Position numbers and translations under genes: made by a program. A stretch of DNA of 64,000 nucleotides from an uncultured Acetatifactor sp. Its GTDB lineage: Bacteria > Bacillota > Clostridia > Lachnospirales > Lachnospiraceae. Position 1 is the first letter of the stretch. Each line of letters opens with the position of its first letter. The stretch lies in contig CAJUAB010000022.1 in NCBI GenBank assembly GCA_910583845.1, positions 1-64,000 of the forward strand, in the 5' to 3' direction. Shown here in pieces: positions 35,098 to 42,478 of this stretch. The notes under the pieces were generated by a model, which ran no database searches, was not told the DNA's origin, and was given only the letters and a program-made list of their open reading frames with translations.

Positions 35098-35820
35098 ATG
35101 ATCCGGATAGCAATTTGCGATGACGAAGAGCAGGCCGTTCTGCGGCACGAGGAACTTGTAAGGAGCAGTTTGCAGGCCTGCGGCATCGGCTGTGAGATTA
35201 CCACCTATACGCAGAGCGGCAACCTTCTGTGCGATATCGCGGACGATGGCTTTTTCTACGATCTGATTCTGCTGGATATAGAAATGCCGGGGATTACCGG
35301 GATGGAGCTTCCCGGGAAGATCAAACCTCACCTGCCAGATGTGAAAATCATTTTTATCACCTCCCATGTGGAATATGCCATAGACGCTTTTGAGCTTTCG
35401 ATTTTCCGGTATGTGCCCAAAAGCGATCTGGACAAGAGACTGTCGCTGGCCGTTGCGGACGCGGCAAAGCTGATCGAGCTGGAGGCGGACAGGGAATATG
35501 TGGTTCTGGCGGCGGGACGGATGGAGAAAATCCCTTACAGGGAGATTCTGTATATTCAGCGGGACGGCGGGAAAAACGCGGTCATCTGCTCCGGCAGGGG
35601 ATCGTCCAAGGTCCGGAAAAGTCTGCAGCAGGTTTTTGAGGAACTGAATGCGCCGGAATTTATCTATATTGACCGGGGCTGTATCGTGAATATCGTACAG
35701 ATCCGGAAAATCCACGATGGCGCGGCATATCTCCAAAACGGCGAGGCGCTGCCGGTGAGCCGTTCCCATTTGCAGGAGGTAAAGCAGCAGATCAACAGAT
35801 TCTGGGGGGCGCATATATAA
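35098..35820 (+). CDS. LytTR-family response regulator
   Basis: 240 aa. A receiver domain (about 1-120) contains acidic CDDEE, the phospho-acceptor Asp in LILLDIEMPGITG and the Lys in PKSDL. A LytTR DNA-binding domain (about 135-238) contains ILYIQRDGGKNAVIC and FIYIDRGCIVNI. LytTR regulators bind two short direct repeats about 21 bp apart; such repeats are present at 37193-37225. The gene overlaps the kinase gene by one base (TAATG). Confidence 0.9.
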   Translation: MIRIAICDDEEQAVLRHEELVRSSLQACGIGCEITTYTQSGNLLCDIADDGFFYDLILLDIEMPGITGMELPGKIKPHLPDVKIIFITSHVEYAIDAFELSIFRYVPKSDLDKRLSLAVADAAKLIELEADREYVVLAAGRMEKIPYREILYIQRDGGKNAVICSGRGSSKVRKSLQQVFEELNAPEFIYIDRGCIVNIVQIRKIHDGAAYLQNGEALPVSRSHLQEVKQQINRFWGAHI

Positions 35821-37094
35821 TGGCAGGGGTTCAGCTTCTTTCCTTTTTATGCACCAACGGGCTGCGTTTTTTTCTGGGACTGTATCTGGTGGCGGCGCTG
35901 CTTGCGTGTAATGGCAGCAGGAAAGCGGCGGCGGTTTTGTCCGTCGGCGCGGCGGTCCTGGTCACGGCGCTGTCCTGTCTGCATGTCAGCCGGTTTTGTA
36001 TGATTGCCGTTGAAGTCCTTCTTCTGCTTCTGACAGTGAACAGGTTGCTTGGGGCCAGGCCGAGAATGAGTCTGTTTATACTTGTGTTTTATGAGATGGC
36101 TGTTGCCCTGTGGGAATTTATTGTATCGGCAGGGCTGGGCATATGGTTTCACGCTGAGAGCTGTCCTGACATAAAAGCGCCCGGCGGCATGGCGGCGGTC
36201 TGGATTGTGCGTCTGCTGATGGTGGCTGTTGCCCTCCGGGCCGGAAGGGGAGGTATGACGGGGGACCGGCTGATGGCGGGCATCGCCGTGGCCGGGGTGC
36301 TGGGAGTGGTCCTCCTATCTGGGCAGAGGGCGTTAATCATCGACAGCGATCAAATGACCACCTGGATTGTTTTTTCCACGGTAATTCTCATGGCCGTCCT
36401 GTTCTATAAACTCAGCTGCCAGTATGAGATGGAAAGAACCATCGCGCGGCTGGAGGCGGAGAAGAGCGCCCTGCTGGAGCGGGACTACCGGACTCTGAGC
36501 AATACCTATGCCGTCAACGCGAAGCTGTTTCATGATTTCCATAACCATGTGGATGTATTATATGGGTATCTGGCGAAGGGCAGAGTGAAAGAGGCGGCGG
36601 AATATCTGGAAAATCTGCGCTCGCCCATGCGGGGCATCGCGCAGACGGTCTGGACAGGCGATGAGGCTGTGGACTATCTGATAAACAGCAAGATCGCCCA
36701 GGCGGCTTCCGGAAAGATCCGGATGGAAGTCAATATGGAATTTCCCCGGCATACCAATATCCGCAGCGTTCATCTGGCGGCCATTCTGGGCAATCTTCTG
36801 GACAATGCCCTGGAGGCCTCCGGGGAGGTGGGGGAGGAACTGCGCTTTATCCGCCTGACCATCCGGCGTATCCAGGAGATGCTGGTGATCAAGGTGGAAA
36901 ACGGATGCGCAGGGCCCCCGGTCCTGGACGGCGGAGAACTGCGGACTTCCAAAGCGGACAGGACCATGCATGGCTGGGGCCTGAAAAGTGTCCGGACCGC
37001 GGCGGAATATTATGACGGAACTGTGGACACATCCTATGAAGATCACAGATTCCGCACGGTGGTCACACTGTATTTTGAGGCTGTAAGGATCTGA
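35820..37094 (+). CDS. AgrC/VirS-type sensor histidine kinase (GHKL)
   Basis: 424 aa. Six hydrophobic segments (about 5-205) form the sensor. A coiled coil leads to the phospho-acceptor region FHDFHNHVDVLYGYL and a GHKL ATPase domain (GNLLDNALEASGEVGEEL, later GWGLKSVRTAAEYYDG). Such kinases sense peptides or membrane stress and pair with LytTR regulators, here the gene just upstream. Confidence 0.9.
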   Translation: MAGVQLLSFLCTNGLRFFLGLYLVAALLACNGSRKAAAVLSVGAAVLVTALSCLHVSRFCMIAVEVLLLLLTVNRLLGARPRMSLFILVFYEMAVALWEFIVSAGLGIWFHAESCPDIKAPGGMAAVWIVRLLMVAVALRAGRGGMTGDRLMAGIAVAGVLGVVLLSGQRALIIDSDQMTTWIVFSTVILMAVLFYKLSCQYEMERTIARLEAEKSALLERDYRTLSNTYAVNAKLFHDFHNHVDVLYGYLAKGRVKEAAEYLENLRSPMRGIAQTVWTGDEAVDYLINSKIAQAASGKIRMEVNMEFPRHTNIRSVHLAAILGNLLDNALEASGEVGEELRFIRLTIRRIQEMLVIKVENGCAGPPVLDGGELRTSKADRTMHGWGLKSVRTAAEYYDGTVDTSYEDHRFRTVVTLYFEAVRI

Positions 37095-37162
37095 TCAGGA
37101 CAACGGAATTTTCGCGGAGTGTGGATTTCGCTGTCTGCAACCATATAAATTTTTTTCACAAA

Positions 37163-37193
37163 ACAGGCTGTCCGGTTCCGGGGCCTGTTTTTT
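37163..37193 (+). terminator. Terminator of the two-component operon
   Basis: ACAGGC and GCCTGT arms with a 14-base loop, followed by a T-run. Confidence 0.7.
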
Positions 37194-37254
37194 CGCGGAC
37201 AAAAACAGACAGATCGCGGACAAAACGGCAGGGATGCGTTTTTTGCGGTATGCT
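37193..37254 (+). promoter_or_regulatory. Putative LytTR operator and promoter of the ABC operon
   Basis: TCGCGGACAAAA occurs at 37193 and 37214, start to start 21 bp, the spacing known for LytTR regulators. A TATGCT -10 candidate lies at 37249-37254 with no good -35 box, which suits an activated promoter. Confidence 0.55.
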
Positions 37255-37300
37255 GTAAATGTAACGAGGAAACAAACCTGGATCAGATGGAGGGAATCTT

Positions 37301-37477
37301 ATGCGACACTTTTATTTTCGATTGTTTGCCGGTATTATCTGGATGGCCGCGGCGGCGGTCAGCGCTCTGGGCGCGAATCTGCCCTTCGCCGCACTATATG
37401 CCGTGCTGGGCATCCTGTTTCTGAGAGCCGCCCGCGCAAGCCGGAAAAAGAACAAATCAGCGGAGGATGGGAGGTAA
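37301..37477 (+). CDS. Small two-helix membrane protein
   Basis: 58 aa (MRHFYFRLFAGIIWMAAAAV, then a second hydrophobic segment LPFAALYAVLGILFLRA and a basic tail). GGAGGG lies at good spacing. Its stop is five bases before the ABC ATPase start, and the ribosome site of the latter is inside its last codons. It is probably an accessory part of the regulated ABC transporter. Confidence 0.65.
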   Translation: MRHFYFRLFAGIIWMAAAAVSALGANLPFAALYAVLGILFLRAARASRKKNKSAEDGR

Positions 37478-37481
37478 CACC

Positions 37482-38180
37482 ATGGACGGATCAAAACTTC
37501 TTGTTCTGAAAAATGTGAGCGCCTGGTATATCCAGGGCAGACCGGTTCTGGAGAACCTTTCCCTGGAGCTTGGCGCCAACGAGATTGTGGGGCTGATCGG
37601 ATTGAACGGAGCCGGAAAAACCACTTTTCTGAAACTGCTTTCCGGACTGCTCCCGGGTTATGGGATGGAGAGCGCTCTGTGGCAGGGCAGGCCGTTTACG
37701 TTTCGGGATCATAGCTTTAAGAGGGAGAGATACACGGTCTTTGCCGAGGAGCAGTCCTTTGCTTATTTTACCTTTCGCGAGTACGCGTCCTATGTGGCAA
37801 AGTCTTATGGAGTCAGACTGTCCGGCGTTGAGGGGCTGATCGAGGGCTTTCACTTCGCGGACTACACGGATGTCCTGTTGAAGGAATTGTCCATGGGAAA
37901 TCTGAAAAAGGCGTATCTGATCACGGCTTTCGCGTTAAGGCCCAGGCTGCTTCTGCTGGATGAGCCTGTAAACGGGCTGGATTTTCAGAGTACGGAATAT
38001 CTGTATCAACAGATCAGCGGCTATCGGCAATATGGCACGATTCTTTTTTCGTCCCATATTCTGGAGAGCATCTGTCTCACATCGGACCGGGTGCTGACGC
38101 TGGAGCAGGGACAGATAAAAAGGAGTTTTTCGGGAACGGAAATAGAGGCGGATACAATTCGGGAGGTGCTTGGGGAATGA
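37482..38180 (+). CDS. ABC transporter ATP-binding protein
   Basis: 232 aa. Walker A is GLNGAGKTTFLKLL, the signature reads ELSMGNLKKAYL (LSMGN for LSGGQ), Walker B is LLLLDEPVNGLD and the switch histidine is in FSSHILE. It matches ATPases of CcmA/NatA-type exporters. It overlaps the permease start by four bases (ATGA). The likely operator at 37193 places it under the LytTR regulator. Confidence 0.88.
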   Translation: MDGSKLLVLKNVSAWYIQGRPVLENLSLELGANEIVGLIGLNGAGKTTFLKLLSGLLPGYGMESALWQGRPFTFRDHSFKRERYTVFAEEQSFAYFTFREYASYVAKSYGVRLSGVEGLIEGFHFADYTDVLLKELSMGNLKKAYLITAFALRPRLLLLDEPVNGLDFQSTEYLYQQISGYRQYGTILFSSHILESICLTSDRVLTLEQGQIKRSFSGTEIEADTIREVLGE

Positions 38181-39433
38181 TGGTAATAAAGGCATTGTCA
38201 AAACAGCTTTTTGGAGCGAAATATGAGCGGGTGGGCAAAAGCCTCCTGACCTGTCTCATTCTGTTTCTCGCCGTAAATGCCGCGGAGATGCATTTGTCAA
38301 TAGCGCCCTCCGTTCTCTTTCTGACGGCAACGGCATTTTCGATGGGTACTATGTGGCAGACCCTTGACTCTGCGCGCAACCAGGAATTTCTCAAAGGATT
38401 TTTTCTGCTGCCTTTTGCCTGCGGGCAGATGACCCTCCTGGTGGCGCTGGCCTTTTCCGGTTACACGCTGATTACAAAGACATCCGTTTTGCTGGCGCTG
38501 TTTTTCAGCGTGGGGAAGTGGAGCACAGCCCAGATAATGACCGCTCTGCTCTGCGCCTGCAACGGCTGTCTTATGGCGGCGGCAGGGTACGCGATGATGG
38601 GCCGGCAGCGCCGGAGGCCTGCTCTTTGGCCTGTGGAACGGAAATTCTGCGGAGCGTGGCCTCTGCTGTTCTGGTGGGGAGGAATGCTGTGTGCTATCTT
38701 TCTTGTGAGAGAATTGCCGGTTTTCATCGTGATTCTGTCTGTGAGTCTGCTCCTTTCCGTTCTGCTTCTTCGGGCGGCGGACGACTATGCGTTTTACCGT
38801 CCGGCAGCGGTCAGAGTGCCCGCCATACGAAGCGCAGGCACAGGGAATGTATTCCTCTATCTGCTCCGCTGCCTGGCCACGAACAGGAGTTATCTTCTGA
38901 ATACTGCCGGTCTGTGCGGGATTGCCGCCGCGCTGCCGTTTATACTGGGGCCGCTGGAAGGATTGAACGTGCTGCCTCTGGGCTTTGCCATTCTGTGCAT
39001 GAACACGCCGCTCTGTGTGCTGCTGTCCCGCGACCCCGGGTTGGAGCAGGCGGTGCGTATGCTGCCCGGACAGGCAGGCCGCTTTTGTATCCGGTACGGC
39101 CTGTTTCTGTTTTTGGTCCATATGGGGGTGAGCGGCGTGTATCTGGCCAGCTGGGAGCTTGGCCGGGGCGGCGTGGGGGGAGAAGAGATTCTCGCCGCTC
39201 TGCTGATCGCCATGCAGAGTGCCGTTCTGTCGGTTCTGCTGGAATGGCGCTTTCCGATCCGCGGCTGGAAGATAGAAAGTGATCTGTGGCACCATCCCCG
39301 AAAATATATTGTGCCTCTCTTGATGATGCTGGCCGCGGGAGGAATGGGCATATGGCCGGGGAGCGTATGGATTCTGGGGGGCATTTTATCGGCGGAGATT
39401 CCGGGGCTTTGGTGGGCAGCCGGAAGAATGTGA
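38177..39433 (+). CDS. ABC transporter permease
   Basis: 418 aa, strongly hydrophobic, with about ten membrane segments. I see no family signature beyond its position: it is coupled by a four-base overlap to the ATPase gene. It is likely the membrane half of an export or immunity transporter. The substrate is unknown. Confidence 0.75.
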   Translation: MMVIKALSKQLFGAKYERVGKSLLTCLILFLAVNAAEMHLSIAPSVLFLTATAFSMGTMWQTLDSARNQEFLKGFFLLPFACGQMTLLVALAFSGYTLITKTSVLLALFFSVGKWSTAQIMTALLCACNGCLMAAAGYAMMGRQRRRPALWPVERKFCGAWPLLFWWGGMLCAIFLVRELPVFIVILSVSLLLSVLLLRAADDYAFYRPAAVRVPAIRSAGTGNVFLYLLRCLATNRSYLLNTAGLCGIAAALPFILGPLEGLNVLPLGFAILCMNTPLCVLLSRDPGLEQAVRMLPGQAGRFCIRYGLFLFLVHMGVSGVYLASWELGRGGVGGEEILAALLIAMQSAVLSVLLEWRFPIRGWKIESDLWHHPRKYIVPLLMMLAAGGMGIWPGSVWILGGILSAEIPGLWWAAGRM

Positions 39434-39436
39434 GGG

Positions 39437-39465
39437 TTGTTCTGTTCTGGATTTTGTGCTATCCT
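39437..39465 (+). promoter_or_regulatory. Candidate promoter of the MerR-type gene
   Basis: TTGTTC, 17 bp, TATCCT. Confidence 0.35.
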
Positions 39466-39519
39466 CATGGAGAACAGACGAAGGCCAGGGGCTTTTACAA
39501 TATTGCAGGGAGGAGCATT

Positions 39520-40272
39520 ATGCCAGAGGAGGACGGCAGCATAACGGTATATCGGATCGGTGAGCTCTCCCGGCTGACCGGAGTGAAAGCGGGAACGATC
39601 CGGTTTTATGAGCAGTGCGGTTTTATAGGACCTGTGGAGCGGTCTTCCAACAATTATCGGCTCTATCGCAGGCGGCATCTATATCAGGTACGGGTATGCA
39701 GGCTGATATTCGGCGGCTTTGTAAACCGGCGGCTCCGCAGGGAGAGCCGGAAGGTGCTGGACGCGTCCGTCAGATGGGATCTGGAGGCCTATGGAGAGGC
39801 GGTGGCCAACTATCAGAGAGCCGTGGAGGAGGACATTGCGGGAACCCGGAAGGCCATAGCGATCTGTATGCGGCGGATGGAACAGGAGACCGGGGAGGAA
39901 TGCCGCTGCACCAGAAAGCAGGCCGCGGCCATGGTGGGCGTGACGCCGGAGACTGTCCGGGGCTGGGAGCGAAACGGTCTGCTTGGACAGCATGAGCCGT
40001 ATCGGAAAAGATTTTACGGGCAGGCCCTGCAAAACCGCATGTATGTGATCCGTCTTCTCCTGGATACGGGCTACAGCATGATGGCGGTCAGAAGTTTCGT
40101 GCAGGAATATACCTGCGGACACCCGAAAAGCGCGGGAAAGCTGTTGACAGCCCCCGGGGAAGAGGAACTGCGCTATCGTTCGGACCGCTATCTGGAGGCG
40201 CTGCTGCATCTGAGGGAAAAGACGCGGCTGCTGGGGGAGATGAAAGCGGAGATGGAAGCATGTGAAATATAA
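39520..40272 (+). CDS. Regulator with two MerR-type HTH domains
   Basis: 250 aa. The first HTH (about 7-70) reads YRIGELSRLTGVKAGTIRFY and continues with a GFIGPVERSSNNYRLY wing. A helical linker follows, then a second HTH (about 128-170), CTRKQAAAMVGVTPETVRGW and ERNGLLGQHEPYRKRFY. Two MerR heads in one chain are uncommon; one chain may mimic the usual dimer. The ATG at 39520 follows GGGAGGAG. No metal-binding cysteines are obvious. Confidence 0.8.
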   Translation: MPEEDGSITVYRIGELSRLTGVKAGTIRFYEQCGFIGPVERSSNNYRLYRRRHLYQVRVCRLIFGGFVNRRLRRESRKVLDASVRWDLEAYGEAVANYQRAVEEDIAGTRKAIAICMRRMEQETGEECRCTRKQAAAMVGVTPETVRGWERNGLLGQHEPYRKRFYGQALQNRMYVIRLLLDTGYSMMAVRSFVQEYTCGHPKSAGKLLTAPGEEELRYRSDRYLEALLHLREKTRLLGEMKAEMEACEI

Positions 40273-40342
40273 ACCTTCTATTTGTACACCACCTTTTTTC
40301 TGTGTGCTATGATGAAGAACAGGAAAGGGAGGTGTTTGTTTT

Positions 40343-41119
40343 ATGAGGTATTTTCAGGTTGATGTCAGAGAAGAGCCCACCGAATACGGATATATGCCTG
40401 TATTGCAGCTGTATCTGCTGGAGGGGAAGGATAAGCCAAGGCCCATTGTGATCATCGCCCCCGGCGGAGGCTATGAAAGCGTTGATTCGGAAGAGGACAG
40501 GGTGGTGTCGCAGTATAACGCGGCAGGGTTTCACGCCGCGGTTCTGCGTTACAGTGTAAGCCCCCATTGCTTTCCGCAGCCGGAGCGGGACCTGATGCAG
40601 GCTATCGGTCTGGTCAGGGAAAGGGCAAGGGAATGGGGGATACTCAGGGACCGGGTGGCCATCTGCGGTTTTTCCGCGGGAGGACATCTCTGTGCCTGTG
40701 TGAGTACGCTTTGGAAAAAGCTGGGAGATGAGCGTTGTAAACCCGACGCGGTGATTCTTTGCCACGCCATACTGACAGCAGAATTGGACCACTGTAAGAA
40801 CTTTATTGTCGCCCATGTGGGAAGCGGGGACCGGGAAGTACAGGAGCTGGCATTCTGCGACCGGCAGGTCAGCGGGGATACGCCGCCGACTTTTCTGTAT
40901 ACGACTTATGAAGATAAGCTGGCCAATGTGGAAAATGTGCTTTACTATGGAGAAATGCTGACAAAACACGGAGTGCCCTTTGAAATGCATGTGCTGCCCG
41001 GCGGAGGCCATTGCGCGCCCTGGTGTGATGACCTCATATGGGCAAAGTCCGTGGGAGGACGGGATTTCAACTATATCAGACTGTCCGTTGAATGGATGAG
41101 AGAACTTTGGAGACTGTGA
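40343..41119 (+). CDS. Alpha/beta hydrolase, acetyl-esterase type
   Basis: 258 aa. The oxyanion stretch IAPGGGYESVDSEEDR and the nucleophile elbow CGFSAGGHL (GxSxG) are clear. The likely acid is in YTTYEDKLANVENVLYYGE and the His in LPGGGHCAPW. It belongs to the family of acetylxylan-esterase-like or BD-FAE-like proteins, which deacylate sugars or small esters. It has no signal peptide, so it is cytosolic. Confidence 0.82.
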   Translation: MRYFQVDVREEPTEYGYMPVLQLYLLEGKDKPRPIVIIAPGGGYESVDSEEDRVVSQYNAAGFHAAVLRYSVSPHCFPQPERDLMQAIGLVRERAREWGILRDRVAICGFSAGGHLCACVSTLWKKLGDERCKPDAVILCHAILTAELDHCKNFIVAHVGSGDREVQELAFCDRQVSGDTPPTFLYTTYEDKLANVENVLYYGEMLTKHGVPFEMHVLPGGGHCAPWCDDLIWAKSVGGRDFNYIRLSVEWMRELWRL

Positions 41120-41213
41120 CGCGGACTGCAGCTTTTGTCAGGAAAACGGATTGCAAAAGGTGTATCATGGAAGCGTTGGTTGTACACGGTTCTGTGACAG
41201 GAGGAATAGGATC

Positions 41214-42110
41214 ATGAACGGAGCGGAAGTTAAGGAGTATCTGGCCACACATAAAACCAGACAGATCAGAGGCGGGAAAAGCGGCGCGGAGGTCTGGGAG
41301 ATGGAGGGCGGGTATGTATTGAAGCATGTGCGGCGGGAGACGCTGCCCCAGCCGGAGGTATTTGCGTGTTATCGGAATGAAGCGTATTTTTACCGGTTTT
41401 TCGGACAGGCGGCAGAACGGAGGCTGCCCTGTCTGCCGGAGGTCCTGGAGGTACAGGTCTCCCGGGATGAAATAGTCATTCTGATGAAGAAATATGGGGA
41501 GCTTTCCAGAGAGGGGACAGACACGGAGCTTTTACGGAAAATCATGCGCGCGCTGGCACAGATCCACTCTCAGGAAATCCCGGATTTTTTAAGGCGGGAG
41601 CGAAACCGGCCAGGGTATCTGGACAGAGAGCGCACCGGCGATTGTCTGGAGGGGTGGCGGTCCGTGCTATCGGAACATCCGGGGGTGTTTGACGAGAGGA
41701 TATTGCTGGAGACTGCGGCGAAAATCAATGACATAATTGAATGGCATCATGGGGAAAAACAGGTTTTATGTCACGGGGATTTTCACTGGGACAATCTTCT
41801 GGCGGGAGAGCAGGGGAATATTGTGGTGTGTGACTGGCAGGGGGTAAACGCCGGAGGGGCATCGGGGGACATCAGCTTTTTCGTAAGCCGTCTGGGGGCG
41901 GACGGGATATCCGTAGAGGCGGAGCAGGCGGCGGAGCTGTATAGCCAGGAGCGCTTTCTGATTACGGGGGACAGGATCTCCCGGGAGGAGATGATCAGGC
42001 ATATGAAGGCCGCCAATGTGATCACCACTTTTCAGTTCTGGCATGAATATCTGCACGGCAGCTCCTGTGAAAGAGTCCGGGGAATCTACGAGAAGATGCG
42101 GTTGGAATGA
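41214..42110 (+). CDS. Aminoglycoside phosphotransferase-family protein
   Basis: 298 aa. The catalytic loop CHGDFHWDNLL and the metal-binding VVCDWQG are as in APH/choline-kinase-like enzymes. The substrate need not be an antibiotic; many family members act on small alcohols or sugars. The ATG at 41214 follows GGAGGAAT. Confidence 0.8.
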   Translation: MNGAEVKEYLATHKTRQIRGGKSGAEVWEMEGGYVLKHVRRETLPQPEVFACYRNEAYFYRFFGQAAERRLPCLPEVLEVQVSRDEIVILMKKYGELSREGTDTELLRKIMRALAQIHSQEIPDFLRRERNRPGYLDRERTGDCLEGWRSVLSEHPGVFDERILLETAAKINDIIEWHHGEKQVLCHGDFHWDNLLAGEQGNIVVCDWQGVNAGGASGDISFFVSRLGADGISVEAEQAAELYSQERFLITGDRISREEMIRHMKAANVITTFQFWHEYLHGSSCERVRGIYEKMRLE

Positions 42111-42166
42111 GGCGGGCAGGCCCTTTGGATATGGCCGTCCGTAAATTTCATAAAACTAAAAAATGG

Positions 42167-42195
42167 TTGACAGATCATGGAAAAGTGTTTATAGT
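42167..42195 (+). promoter_or_regulatory. Strong sigma-A promoter of the Cys4-peptide gene
   Basis: TTGACA (42167-42172), 17 bp, TATAGT (42190-42195). It is among the best promoters in the window. Confidence 0.8.
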
Positions 42196-42235
42196 ACTTA
42201 ATATAGCAAAAAAAGGAAGAAAGGAGGCAACCAGA

Positions 42236-42322
42236 ATGTTCAATCTGCTATTTGATGTGAAGTGTGATAATTGTGATCTGAATTGTTTTGCCTCCCGAAG
42301 GTGCGCCGTATTGCCGGGCTGA
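42236..42322 (+). CDS. 28-aa Cys4 peptide
   Basis: MFNLLFDVKCDNCDLNC, then FASRRCAVLPG and TGA. AAAGGAGG sits at good spacing. A strong promoter precedes it and an intrinsic terminator follows 50 bases on, so it forms its own transcription unit of about 200 nt ahead of the ABC-DUF1854-ABC genes. The four cysteines (CxxC, xxxC, then C) could hold one zinc or iron. It is not SCIFF, which has six cysteines near the C-terminus. It could be a leader peptide whose Cys codons control read-through into the ABC genes, a substrate of the exporters, or a metal-binding microprotein. Confidence 0.6.
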   Translation: MFNLLFDVKCDNCDLNCFASRRCAVLPG

Positions 42323-42372
42323 AAGGCTCTGACAGCGCATACATGCGTAAGCATGGCATAGATGGATAAACG

Positions 42373-42408
42373 AAAGGCATGACATACATGGTAGGTTATG
42401 CCTTTTTC
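42373..42408 (+). terminator. Terminator or attenuator between the Cys4 peptide and the ABC genes
   Basis: AAAGGCAT and ATGCCTTT arms with a 17-base loop, then a T-rich run. An upstream GCATGGCAT could compete weakly for the 3' arm. Confidence 0.7.
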
Positions 42409-42478
42409 TTTGTCTGTGAATATCGGGAGTGGAAAAGAAAAGTTTTGCGGGGAGTGGAAAGAGTAATCGGAGGAAGAA

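Noticed and set aside
42236..42322. SCIFF radical-SAM peptide precursor
   Set aside because: It has four cysteines rather than six in the family spacing, and no radical SAM maturase is adjacent.
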